Positions 56,177-64,000 of a stretch of DNA of 64,000 nucleotides are shown in pieces. The notes beneath the pieces were generated by a model. It was given only the letters and a program-made list of their open reading frames with translations, had not been told where the DNA came from and ran no database searches. Location: positions 105,607 to 169,606 of the forward strand of contig CANNGA010000010.1 of NCBI GenBank assembly GCA_947504035.1. The letters run 5' to 3'. The stretch is from an uncultured Flavobacteriaceae bacterium (GTDB taxonomy: Bacteria > Bacteroidota > Bacteroidia > Flavobacteriales > Flavobacteriaceae). How positions within the stretch are numbered: position 1 is the first letter of the stretch; every line of letters begins with the position of its first letter. Made by a program: the position numbers and the translations under genes.

Positions 56177-57385
56177 CTAAACCGCTTTGGCGCGACGTTT
56201 GTCATAGTTCAAAACGAGAAAAACGATAAGTGATAAGAGGCCAAAACCAGAAAATCCTATAAAAAGCGGCAAGACCGAAGTTTTTACAAAACCACCGATG
56301 TAATTCGCTATGGGCACTGCCATAACTGTAGAAATAAATCCGTTAATTGCAGCACCCATACCAGCCATATGCCCCAAGGGTTGCATGGCTATTGCTCTTA
56401 GGTTTCCAAACAAAAGACCGACGGCAAAAAACTGTAAAGCCAGAAAACCAATAAGTATGTAAATACTTGGGTTAGAACCAGACCAGAATAAAATTACATA
56501 TAAAAGTGAGATTACGGCATAGGCAGTAACGCCATAAAAGGCAATTTGCCACATGCCTATTTTTTCGACCAATCTACTATTTAAAAAAGTAGATAAGCCA
56601 ATGGCAATGGCCAAACTAGCAAAGATATAGGGAAACAAGGTGCCAAGTTTATACTGTTCTTGAAAAATGTGCTGCGCGGTGCTTAAATAGACCATAAACG
56701 ATCCTGTGATAAATCCAGAAATAAGAGTAAACGCTACAGCATCTTTAAATTTAAAAAAGGCTTTAATACCATTTATATAGAGGCTAGAACTAAAGGGAAT
56801 GCGGTATTTTGGGGCTAAGGTTTCGGGTTGTCGTTTACAAAACCATAAGACCACAAGAAGACCAAAAATAAGATTAAATATAAAGATGGCCTGCCAACTG
56901 AATGCATGTAAAATAACCTGCCCTAAACTTGGCGCGATTACAGGAATAAGAATAAAAAACATGACAACTATAGATATTATTTTAGCCATATAATCGCCTT
57001 CATAAGTATCTCGAACCATAGAAATGGCCAAACTTCTTGGTGCAGACAAGCCAATACCTTGACCTATTCGGCCTATCAACATAACTTCAAAATGTTGGGT
57101 TGTAATACACATTACACTGGCTATGCTAAAAATGAATACCCCAAGATACACAATAGGTTTACGACCAAAACTGTCTGATAAAGGCCCTAAAATAAGTTGG
57201 CCAAAACCAATACCTAAAAAAATCATTGTAACTAGTAATTGCTGGTCTTCTGCATTAACAAGGCTCAAATGCGCTCCTATCTGTGGTAACGCAGGCAATA
57301 AGGCATCTATAGATAAAGCTACTATAGACATTAAAGAAGCCATTAAGGCTATAAATTCAAATTTAAAACTATTTTTTTCAGACAT
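56177..57385 (-). CDS. Bcr/CflA-type MFS multidrug exporter
   Basis: 402 residues with twelve helices. DxxxPALPQIGAHL after the first helix and GFGQLILGPLSDSFGRKPIVY (motif A) place it in the drug:H+ antiporter-1 Bcr/CflA group; R-x-x-Q-G-x-G is motif B (RIGQGIGLSA). Inner membrane. It meets the ABC exporter gene tail to tail, with only 16 bases between. Substrate unknown. Confidence 0.9.
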   Translation of the reverse strand: MSEKNSFKFEFIALMASLMSIVALSIDALLPALPQIGAHLSLVNAEDQQLLVTMIFLGIGFGQLILGPLSDSFGRKPIVYLGVFIFSIASVMCITTQHFEVMLIGRIGQGIGLSAPRSLAISMVRDTYEGDYMAKIISIVVMFFILIPVIAPSLGQVILHAFSWQAIFIFNLIFGLLVVLWFCKRQPETLAPKYRIPFSSSLYINGIKAFFKFKDAVAFTLISGFITGSFMVYLSTAQHIFQEQYKLGTLFPYIFASLAIAIGLSTFLNSRLVEKIGMWQIAFYGVTAYAVISLLYVILFWSGSNPSIYILIGFLALQFFAVGLLFGNLRAIAMQPLGHMAGMGAAINGFISTVMAVPIANYIGGFVKTSVLPLFIGFSGFGLLSLIVFLVLNYDKRRAKAV

Positions 57386-57424
57386 AAAGGGCTGTATAAG
57401 CAGTGAACTAAGATAGGGAAGGCC

Positions 57425-57979
57425 TTAAAGACCTGTAGCGGCTTTGATAGCGCGAAACACCGTTTCGTAATAGGCTTTATTAGAAGCTATAAAATGCAGA
57501 TTTTCACCAATGCGCCCTAATAGCCCTTCAAAAGCGGTAAACGAGACTAGTTTTAAAGCTTCAACCTCGCTGTCTTGTGGCGTAAGCGCAGCTAAAGGGA
57601 CTTTTAGTTCGGCAATAAAAGTATTGTGAAATTCATTGTCTTGAATCCCATTGTCGTAGTGGTGTTCACATTTAAAAACGCCAACAGGACTAAGAGCATC
57701 AGGCGTAAGATCGAGATCAATTTCCTCTTTTGTTTCTCTAATAACACCTTCTATAGGCGTTTCACCAGCGTCTATATGTCCAGCAACAGAGACGTCCCAA
57801 AGTAACGGACAAATCAGTTTTGTAGCAGCGCGCTGTGCCAGTAATATATGCCCGGTCTCAGTATATAACCACAGATGTGCTGTATGATGGAATAGGCCTT
57901 CAGCATGAATGACAGATTTTAAAGCTTTACGTCCTGTAAGTGTCCCATTGGCATGGGCAACATCAATATATTCATCCAT
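57425..57979 (-). CDS. Nudix hydrolase (IDI/YfcD-like)
   Basis: 184 residues from the ATG at 57979 (MDEYIDVAHANG), a start typical for the family; the frame extends nine codons further upstream. The Nudix box is G-H-I-D-A-G-E...R-E-T-K-E-E-I-D-L, complete. It resembles isopentenyl-diphosphate-isomerase-like Nudix proteins (H-T-A-H-L-W). Likely hydrolyses a nucleoside diphosphate derivative in the cytosol; substrate unknown. Confidence 0.87.
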   Translation of the reverse strand: MDEYIDVAHANGTLTGRKALKSVIHAEGLFHHTAHLWLYTETGHILLAQRAATKLICPLLWDVSVAGHIDAGETPIEGVIRETKEEIDLDLTPDALSPVGVFKCEHHYDNGIQDNEFHNTFIAELKVPLAALTPQDSEVEALKLVSFTAFEGLLGRIGENLHFIASNKAYYETVFRAIKAATGL

Positions 57980-58262
57980 AACGAGTATCGTTTTATAACG
58001 TTGCAAAATTAGGACTTTAACAGCTCTCTTCTTGGAAATAGTTATTAAAAAATAAGAACGTATTTATATGTAGTGCTAAGAAGGTGTTTGTTTTAAGAAA
58101 AGAGCAGACGTATTGTAAATGGTTGTTTTTTGTACTCTTAAACTTATAAAATAGAAGATATTGCATGTTTTCGATGTTTATTTCGTTAAGCGATTGTTAA
58201 AATATGAGGTGACAAGTTCTAATACACTCTAATTTTTAATAACTTGGAACGAAAAAAATACT

Positions 58263-58739
58263 ATGCCAACATTTAACTTAAACATTAATACGACAATGCA
58301 TACTGTAGAGGCAGATGCAGATACACCACTCCTTTGGGTTTTAAGGGATGTAATAGACCTTGTAGGTACCAAATTTGGTTGTGGAATAGGCCAATGTGGC
58401 GCCTGTACTATTCATGTAGATGGCAATGCTACGCGAAGCTGCCTCTTGCAAGTAGGACAAGCAGAGGGATTAGCTATTACAACAATAGAAGGTTTGTCTA
58501 AAGAAGGCGATCATCCCGTACAACAAGCGTGGAAATCTATAGATGTGCCACAGTGTGGGTATTGCCAATCGGGGCAAATTATGACGGCAGCCGCTTTTTT
58601 AAAGCAAAATCCCAATCCGAGTACAGAAGCTATAAGGAATGCTATGCATGGTAATATATGCAGATGTGCTTCTTATAACAGTATAGAAGCGGCTGTAAAA
58701 GTAGCTTCAAAAACAAGTCATGAATCTCATAACGCTTAA
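58263..58739 (+). CDS. molybdenum hydroxylase, small [2Fe-2S] subunit (IorA-like)
   Basis: 158 residues. The first cluster uses FGCGIGQCGACTIHVDG with a later CLLQ Cys; the second uses QCGYCQSGQI and GNICRCASY. This is the electron-transfer subunit of the xanthine-oxidase family, as in isoquinoline 1-oxidoreductase and nicotinate-type enzymes. It lies three bases before the large subunit. No signal peptide; it would be exported with the Tat partner. Confidence 0.93.
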   Translation: MPTFNLNINTTMHTVEADADTPLLWVLRDVIDLVGTKFGCGIGQCGACTIHVDGNATRSCLLQVGQAEGLAITTIEGLSKEGDHPVQQAWKSIDVPQCGYCQSGQIMTAAAFLKQNPNPSTEAIRNAMHGNICRCASYNSIEAAVKVASKTSHESHNA

Positions 58740-58742
58740 ACG

Positions 58743-60899
58743 ATGGCAACAGGAAAACACATAGCGTTTAGCAGACGTTCATTTTTAAAAACATCGGCTT
58801 TAGCAAGCGGAGGTGTACTTATAGGGTTTAATTTATTTCAAGCCTGCTCATCGAAAGCAAAAATGCCGGTAGATCTTAGTCAATTAAACTTTAATGATTT
58901 TAATGCCTTTATTAAAATCTCCGATGAAGGTAAAGTCACTATTTTTTCTCCAAACCCAGAGATAGGGCAAGGCGTGAAAACAGCTATGCCTATGTTAATT
59001 GCAGAAGAATTAGATGTGGCTTGGGAAGATGTTTATGTAGAACAAGCAAAATTAGATACAGAGGCTTATACCCGACAAGTGGCAGGAGGTAGCCAATCCA
59101 TAAGACAAAGCTGGCAACCTTTACGAGAAACAGGAGCCGCTGCCAAACAAATGTTGGTGAATGCTGCAGCAGCACAATGGGGCGTAGCACCAACAACATG
59201 TACTGTTAAGGCAGGTGTGATTTCTAATGCTAAAGGGGATACCTTAGGGTATGGCGATGTCGTTAAGGCAGCAGCCCTATTGGAAGTGCCAGAAACCATA
59301 AGTTTAAAAGCGCCAAAAGATTTTACCATTATCGGTAAAGCGAAAGGCAATGTTGATATCGATAAAATTATAACAGGACAACCCCTATTTGGATTAGATT
59401 ATAAAGCAGAGGGCATGGCCTATGCCTGTGTATTAAGAGCACCAGCATTTGGACAACAATTAGTGGCTTTTGATGATACTGAAGCGAAAGCTGTTTCTGG
59501 AGTGACCGCAGTACTGCGCTTTGGTGATAAAATTGCGGTAGTAGCTCAAAATACTTGGGCAGCGATGAAAGGGAAAAAAGCTCTAAAAGCTGAATGGAAA
59601 CAGAAATCTAAAGCAGAAAGCACGGCCGATCATGATAAAAAGCTAATGGCCTTATTAGAAGGCGATAATTTTAAGATACGACGTAATGACGGTAACGTTA
59701 AAAACGCTTTTGCTAAAGCCGATAAGGTGATAGAGCGTGTGTATGAAGCGCCATTCTTACCTCATAATTGTATGGAACCCATGAATTTTTATGCCGATGT
59801 AACTCCAGAAAAAGTACATTTGGTAGGGCCTATACAAACTCCAGAAGGTACTGCAAGAGGAATTGCAAAACTTTTAAACCGTGACAGTGCAGATATCGAT
59901 TTGCAAATGACACGTATGGGAGGTGGATTTGGAAGACGTTTAAGAGGTGATTTTGTTTTTGAAGCGGCTCAAATTTCCAATTTGGCAAAACAACCTATTA
60001 AATTGGTATATACACGAGAAGATGATATGACCGCTGGTGTATACCGACCTTCTACAAAATATAAAATAGCCGCGGCTATTCGCAATGGCAAAATTACAGG
60101 GTATACATTAAAAGAAGCCTGTGTGAACGGAAATATGTACGGTTTAATTCCTAATTTTTTTCCAGCTGGTGCTATTGAGAATTATCAAGTGGCTTCTGCT
60201 CAGATTAAAAGTAACATTTCTACAGGAGCATGGCGTGCCCCTTACACGAATTTCTTGGCAAGTGCAGAACAAAGTTTCTTTGATGAGTTGGCAGAACATT
60301 TAGGTATAGACCGCGTACAGTTACATATGGATTTACTCGACAATGCAAAAAAGAATCCTAATCCAAAAATTAAATACAGTCCAGAGCGTTTACAAGGTGT
60401 ACTGCAATTGGCTGTAGAGAAATCGGGGTGGGGCAATTCCAGTCCTGGCGTTTACCAAGGGGTGTCGGTTTATTATTGCCATAATACACACGTGGCCGAG
60501 GTTGCAGATGTTGTTATGGAAAATGGTGTTCCTGTGGTTAAGAACGTTACCTGTGCTGTAGATTGTGGTATTGTAGTTAACCCTCTAGGCGCCATGAATC
60601 AGATAAAAGGAGGAATTCTAGACGGTATAGGTCATGCCATGTACAGTGATTTTGGTTTTAAAGATGGTGTGCCAACGGCTAGTAATTTTAGTACTTATCA
60701 ACTGATTAGAATGGGGCAAACGCCTAACGTAGATGTACATTTTATAGAAAGCGATTTAGACCCTACAGGTTTAGGAGAGCCTACCCTGCCCCCAATAGGC
60801 GCGGCGGTAGCCAATGCCATTTATAAAGCAACAGGGCAACGCCTTACCAAACAACCTTACCTTCATAATATGAATTTAGACACGCGTGTTGTGGGCTAA
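58743..60899 (+). CDS. molybdenum hydroxylase, large molybdopterin subunit (IorB-like), Tat-exported
   Basis: 718 residues. A Tat signal (SRRSFLKTSALASGGVLIG) is followed by a Cys (ACSS), so a lipid-anchored form is possible. The body is the aldehyde-oxidase/xanthine-dehydrogenase molybdopterin-binding fold: GQGVKTAMPML, MGGGFGRRLRGDF, TGAWRAPYTNF, and the active-site Glu in GLGEPTLPPIG. Oxidises an aldehyde or N-heterocycle at the cell surface side, passing electrons to IorA. Substrate unknown. Cotranscribed with IorA and the two maturation genes downstream. Confidence 0.93.
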   Translation: MATGKHIAFSRRSFLKTSALASGGVLIGFNLFQACSSKAKMPVDLSQLNFNDFNAFIKISDEGKVTIFSPNPEIGQGVKTAMPMLIAEELDVAWEDVYVEQAKLDTEAYTRQVAGGSQSIRQSWQPLRETGAAAKQMLVNAAAAQWGVAPTTCTVKAGVISNAKGDTLGYGDVVKAAALLEVPETISLKAPKDFTIIGKAKGNVDIDKIITGQPLFGLDYKAEGMAYACVLRAPAFGQQLVAFDDTEAKAVSGVTAVLRFGDKIAVVAQNTWAAMKGKKALKAEWKQKSKAESTADHDKKLMALLEGDNFKIRRNDGNVKNAFAKADKVIERVYEAPFLPHNCMEPMNFYADVTPEKVHLVGPIQTPEGTARGIAKLLNRDSADIDLQMTRMGGGFGRRLRGDFVFEAAQISNLAKQPIKLVYTREDDMTAGVYRPSTKYKIAAAIRNGKITGYTLKEACVNGNMYGLIPNFFPAGAIENYQVASAQIKSNISTGAWRAPYTNFLASAEQSFFDELAEHLGIDRVQLHMDLLDNAKKNPNPKIKYSPERLQGVLQLAVEKSGWGNSSPGVYQGVSVYYCHNTHVAEVADVVMENGVPVVKNVTCAVDCGIVVNPLGAMNQIKGGILDGIGHAMYSDFGFKDGVPTASNFSTYQLIRMGQTPNVDVHFIESDLDPTGLGEPTLPPIGAAVANAIYKATGQRLTKQPYLHNMNLDTRVVG

Positions 60900-60933
60900 A
60901 TATAAGGCTGACTAGCATTAAAAGTAGCGCATT

Positions 60934-61959
60934 ATGATGCACGAATTAAAACAAATTATCGAAGGCGCCATAGCAGCAGAAGCCAAGGATTTAAAAGCTG
61001 TTTTGGCCTCTGTTGTAGCTCTAGACGGTTCATCTTACAGACGTCCAGGTGTACGCATGTTAATTTTAGAAAATGGCAAGCATGTGGGAGCTGTAAGCGG
61101 AGGCTGCGTAGAGAAAGAGGTGGCATTGCAAGCACAATCCGTTATCAAAACTGGGCGCTCAAAGATGATGACTTACGACGGACGCTACCGTTTGGGCTGT
61201 GAAGGCGTGTTGTATATACTCTTAGAGGTGGTAGATCTTAGTGCAACTTTTAAAAGCGCATTTTTAGAATGTTTACAAACGCGCAGCAGCATTACGATAA
61301 GATCTTATTATCAAAAAGAAGAAGGCCTGTTTGAAGGTTTAGGATCACAAGTCGTACTTAACGAGAATGTTTATCCCATTTCAGAATGCGACGCTAGTAT
61401 TACAGGAGTAGCAGTATTTGAGCAAACCTTGGCTCCTTGTTTTAAATTGGTAATTGTTGGCGCAGAACACGATGCCGTGCAGTTGTGTCAATTTGCTGCA
61501 GCCACAGGGTGGGAGGTTACGGTTCTAGCAGGTATTTCTGAAGCTAAATCGAGTTCCCATTTTCCAGGAGTAACCACCTTTGTAACGACAACACCAGAGC
61601 ACTTTGATTTAAGCACTATCGACGCACAAACAGCCATTGTTTTAATGACGCATAATTTTGCGTACGATCTTCGGTATTTGGTAGCTTTACATGCTGTAAA
61701 TGCCTCTTATATTGGTGTTTTAGGGCCTGCACGACGTCGAGACGCTATTTTAACACAACTTATCGAGTATTGCCCAGACGTATCAGAGGCATTTTTGGAA
61801 ACAATTCATGGGCCAGCAGGTTTAGATATTGGCTCAGAAAGTCCTCAAGAAATAGCTTTATCTATTTGTGCTGAAATTTTGGCAGTGACCCGAGGTCGGC
61901 AATCGTTGTCATTGCGTCAAAAACAAGGCGCAATCCACTTGAAAAGCAATACCCTTTGA
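60934..61959 (+). CDS. XdhC-family molybdenum-cofactor maturation protein
   Basis: 341 residues. N-terminal XdhC/CoxI domain (DGSSYRRPGVRMLI, VSGGCVEKEV) and a C-terminal Rossmann domain (FKLVIVGAEHDAVQLC, YIGVLGPARRR). XdhC binds the cofactor, promotes its sulfuration and inserts it into the partner. It lies 34 bases after the large subunit. It overlaps the next gene by four bases (TTGA). Confidence 0.9.
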   Translation: MMHELKQIIEGAIAAEAKDLKAVLASVVALDGSSYRRPGVRMLILENGKHVGAVSGGCVEKEVALQAQSVIKTGRSKMMTYDGRYRLGCEGVLYILLEVVDLSATFKSAFLECLQTRSSITIRSYYQKEEGLFEGLGSQVVLNENVYPISECDASITGVAVFEQTLAPCFKLVIVGAEHDAVQLCQFAAATGWEVTVLAGISEAKSSSHFPGVTTFVTTTPEHFDLSTIDAQTAIVLMTHNFAYDLRYLVALHAVNASYIGVLGPARRRDAILTQLIEYCPDVSEAFLETIHGPAGLDIGSESPQEIALSICAEILAVTRGRQSLSLRQKQGAIHLKSNTL

Positions 61960-62564
61960 GGTCTAAAGTACAAATCGCACATATCATCCTTGCTGCCGGG
62001 GCGTCCTCTCGAATGGGAAGTCCAAAACAGTTGTTAAAATGGGGAGACTCCTCTTTATTACAACATGCCATTTCTACGTCAAAACAAGCTAATTTTTGTA
62101 CGACAATTGTAGTTCTAGGTGCCCATTATGCACGTATACAAGCGCATATAAAAGATGCGTCTGTTATGTGTTTAGATAACCCCCAATGGACATTAGGTTT
62201 AGGAGCATCCATAGCCTATGGAGTGCGTTATGTCGCAGCTTCAAAACGAGACTACGATGCAGTGCTTATTACATTAGCAGATCAGCCTTTGGTAAGTTCT
62301 GCCTTTTTAAAACGCATGTGTACTACTTTTAAACCTGATACCGCGCAGATTATAACGACAGCATACAGCGGTGAAAAACAAGGCGTACCAGTGGTATTTG
62401 ATAAGGTCTATTTTGATGAATTAGGGAATTTAAAAGATGATCATGGCGCCAAGCCCATCGTTAAAAAATACAATGCTTTTATAACACGACTTCAGCCTGA
62501 TTTTGAGACTAAGGATATAGACACGCCAGAAATGTATAAAGCACTAAAAGCAATGTTTAAATAA
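61956..62564 (+). CDS. MocA-like molybdenum-cofactor cytidylyltransferase
   Basis: 202 residues, TTG start at 61956 within the xdhC-like stop (TTGA). NTP-transferase motif LAAGASSRMGSPKQLL and the metal site LADQPLV. Attaches CMP to molybdopterin to make MCD, which the xanthine-oxidase family uses. Position in the operon supports this above a MobA role (GMP). Confidence 0.9.
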   Translation: MRSKVQIAHIILAAGASSRMGSPKQLLKWGDSSLLQHAISTSKQANFCTTIVVLGAHYARIQAHIKDASVMCLDNPQWTLGLGASIAYGVRYVAASKRDYDAVLITLADQPLVSSAFLKRMCTTFKPDTAQIITTAYSGEKQGVPVVFDKVYFDELGNLKDDHGAKPIVKKYNAFITRLQPDFETKDIDTPEMYKALKAMFK

Positions 62565-62747
62565 ATTAAGACTTTATAGTTATTTCATCTACAGTCCACA
62601 CACAAATATACATTACCATCAAATTACAATTTCTATCTGTGTTTTTTTGAACGCGTTTTTTCTTACAAAAAAAGTAAAATATAAGGTTTTTGTCGTAAAA
62701 ATAAAACAAAATGTCTGTTTGTATGTTAAAAAATATTCAAATTGAAG

Positions 62748-62771
62748 TTTTTGCATTTATTATTGCAAAAA
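62748..62771. repeat. 8-bp dyad in the leader of the M43 gene
   Basis: TTTTTGCA and TGCAAAAA flank eight bases, ending eight bases before the start codon. Could fold over the initiation region or bind a regulator; no T-run follows, so it is not a terminator. Confidence 0.35.
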
Positions 62772-62779
62772 AACAAATC

Positions 62780-63808
62780 ATGAGAAAAATAACGATAGCA
62801 TGTGCGGTACTTTGTACGGTATTAATGGCGTGTAGTAATGATCAGGAAGAAACCACGAACATTTTGGAAACTTCTACGATTACAATTCCTAAAGATATTA
62901 AATTACGAACAGCAGAGGCGTTTGATGAGAGAATTAATTATAAACTTGAAAATGATCCTGAATTTGCTGCCAGATATGCCGAAAACGAAGCTTATATAGA
63001 GGCTTATACTAAAGAAGAAGAAGAGAAGGCAAAATCAGGGAAGCGTAATTTGCCTATATATACCATTAAAGTAGTGGTCAATAACATTTATAGAAGAGCG
63101 CCAATGGCTATGGCGCGTATACAAAGGCAAATGAACCGTCTTAATGAAGCTTTTGCAGGGCAATTGACGGGCAGGCCTTCGGGGTTGCCAAGCAATGCAG
63201 AGCGTTTTAATGTGGGAGATACAAGAATTCGATTTGTATTAGATGAGGTTAAAACCAGAAGAAATCAAAGAAACTTTAGCAGTTATAGTGAATATTATTC
63301 TAGAAGCACTGGGGGTATCAATCCTACCAGTCCTGATACCAGATTGAATATATATGTTGCTAATTTATCTGAATCAACAAATTTTGATGCCGGTATTATA
63401 GGTAATGCAGGATTTCCTGGAGAAGAAGATTCCAGTTTAGATAACGTATTTGTTGATAGGGAAGCTTTCGATGTTAGAAGCGGTGATGGCGTATTTAATG
63501 AAGGGAAGTTGCTTGTACATGAAGTGGGACATTATTTAAATTTATCGCATTTACCAGGGAGGCGTACCAGTAACTGTCGTTTTGATGATGCTGTAGGGGA
63601 TACACCAAACAGTTCCAGGCTCTATTTTGGTAATGTAAATACAGGAAGCAGTACTACAAGCTGTGGTTCTCAAGACATGTACTGGAACTTTATGGCGAAT
63701 ACAGACGATTCAGAAATATTCATGTTTACTACGGGGCAGCGCACACGAATGCGTGCAACTTTAGACCCGTCACGAGGCTTGAGAGCAGATTTAACAAATG
63801 CCGATTAA
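62780..63808 (+). CDS. M43 (pappalysin/cytophagalysin-like) zinc metalloprotease lipoprotein
   Basis: 342 residues from the ATG at 62780, which starts a lipoprotein signal with lipobox LMAC (Cys14-15 region); the frame extends 23 codons upstream across an AT-rich leader. A propeptide-like Glu/Lys-rich region comes first. The metzincin motif HEVGHYLNLSH gives three His ligands, with the conserved Cys pair after it (SNCRF, SCGSQ) and the Met-turn NFMANTDD. The protein ends soon after FTTGQRTRMRATLDP, with no T9SS sorting domain. Secreted or surface peptidase. Confidence 0.9.
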   Translation: MRKITIACAVLCTVLMACSNDQEETTNILETSTITIPKDIKLRTAEAFDERINYKLENDPEFAARYAENEAYIEAYTKEEEEKAKSGKRNLPIYTIKVVVNNIYRRAPMAMARIQRQMNRLNEAFAGQLTGRPSGLPSNAERFNVGDTRIRFVLDEVKTRRNQRNFSSYSEYYSRSTGGINPTSPDTRLNIYVANLSESTNFDAGIIGNAGFPGEEDSSLDNVFVDREAFDVRSGDGVFNEGKLLVHEVGHYLNLSHLPGRRTSNCRFDDAVGDTPNSSRLYFGNVNTGSSTTSCGSQDMYWNFMANTDDSEIFMFTTGQRTRMRATLDPSRGLRADLTNAD

Positions 63809-63873
63809 GAATTATAGCCTTTGGCAGTCTTAAATAGACATTAAAGATTAAGGATAAATTAAATTTAGTATGT

Positions 63874-63907
63874 AATTCTCAGCGCAGCTCGTGCGCTGAG
63901 AATTTTT
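63874..63907 (+). terminator. intrinsic terminator after the M43 gene
   Basis: Thirteen perfect pairs (AATTCTCAGCGCA with TGCGCTGAGAATT) around a 5-base loop, then a T-run. Confidence 0.92.
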
Positions 63908-64000
63908 GTTTGATACTGTTTTAGAAATGTTTACAATAGGGCAACGCAATCGCATGCGTGCTACTTTAGCACCAAGAGGACCAAGACGTAATTTTGTACA
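63908..64000 (+). pseudogene. tail fragment of a second M43-type protease (runs off the window)
   Basis: After the terminator the frame reads L-E-M-F-T-I-G-Q-R-N-R-M-R-A-T-L-A-P-R-G-P-R-R-N-F-V. It matches the end of the M43 protease upstream (MFTTGQRTRMRATLDP). There is no room for a peptidase domain before it, and an in-frame TGA lies at about 63897-63899. It looks like a remnant of a duplicated M43 gene, perhaps with a C-terminal domain beyond the edge. Confidence 0.6.

Noticed and set aside
58263..60899. Aerobic CO dehydrogenase
   Set aside because: The medium FAD subunit is missing and the large subunit has a Tat signal, which fits the Ior type instead.

Overview
The window reads as the chromosome of a marine-type Flavobacteriaceae (Bacteroidota). 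This rests on AT-rich DNA, starts without Shine-Dalgarno sequences, several TTG starts, TAnnTTTG-type promoter boxes, a GldF/GldG gliding-motility protein, a BatA-type protein, SusC-plug-like sequence, and Bacteroidota-style gene neighbourhoods (ftsK-lolA-lptF-ribBA; DUF62-phoH-purC). The genus cannot be fixed from the sequence alone. I saw no rRNA, tRNA, CRISPR array, insertion sequence or prophage.

Layout. 1-9.6 kb: the end of a YheT-type hydrolase, an orphan DUF4157 (eCIS-core) protein with a putative thiol-peptidase tail, a tiny Lys-rich gene, a TonB-C-like exported protein, then a tight minus-strand operon (esterase, DUF4870-like protein, degenerate dihydroorotase, BatA-like protein) and a glycosyltransferase. 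9.7-21 kb: an M61 lipoprotein peptidase, trmD, aroE, two tandem DUF368 transporters, a TPR protein, a class III aminotransferase and an OstA-like protein. 20-27.5 kb: ribBA with a degenerate GTP cyclohydrolase II half, an extended LptF/G permease, a LolA-like protein, ftsK, dgkA and tpx. 27.7-32.4 kb: katG with an ankyrin partner, a DUF3179 protein and a VOC protein. 32.5-36.4 kb: membrane and lipoproteins of unknown role, including a short YwqK/MORN-like repeat protein. 36.7-47.3 kb: dnaN, a gldF-gldG fusion, a SAM hydrolase, phoH, purC, a 988-residue YwqK/MORN-like paralogue and a HAD phosphatase. 47.4-58 kb: acs, an M23 peptidase, an FAH protein, an alcohol dehydrogenase, a vWA protein carrying SusC-plug-like modules, an ABC exporter, an MFS exporter and a Nudix protein. 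58.2-62.6 kb: a complete molybdenum hydroxylase operon (iorA-like, iorB-like, xdhC-like, mocA-like). 62.7-64 kb: an M43 metalloprotease lipoprotein followed by the tail of a second, related gene that runs off the window.

Working together. The 13-27 kb block is rich in envelope functions: DUF368 carriers likely recycle polyprenyl phosphate, the OstA-like and LptF/G proteins move LPS, the LolA-like protein escorts lipoproteins, and DgkA recycles diacylglycerol or undecaprenol. tpx and katG face each other divergently across one regulatory region and form a peroxide-defence locus. The molybdenum operon carries both structural subunits and its own cofactor-maturation genes. The most unusual items are the DUF4157 protein, the GldF-GldG fusion, the vWA protein with plug-like modules, the degenerate enzyme domains in ribBA and the dihydroorotase homologue, and the pair of MORN-like repeat proteins.
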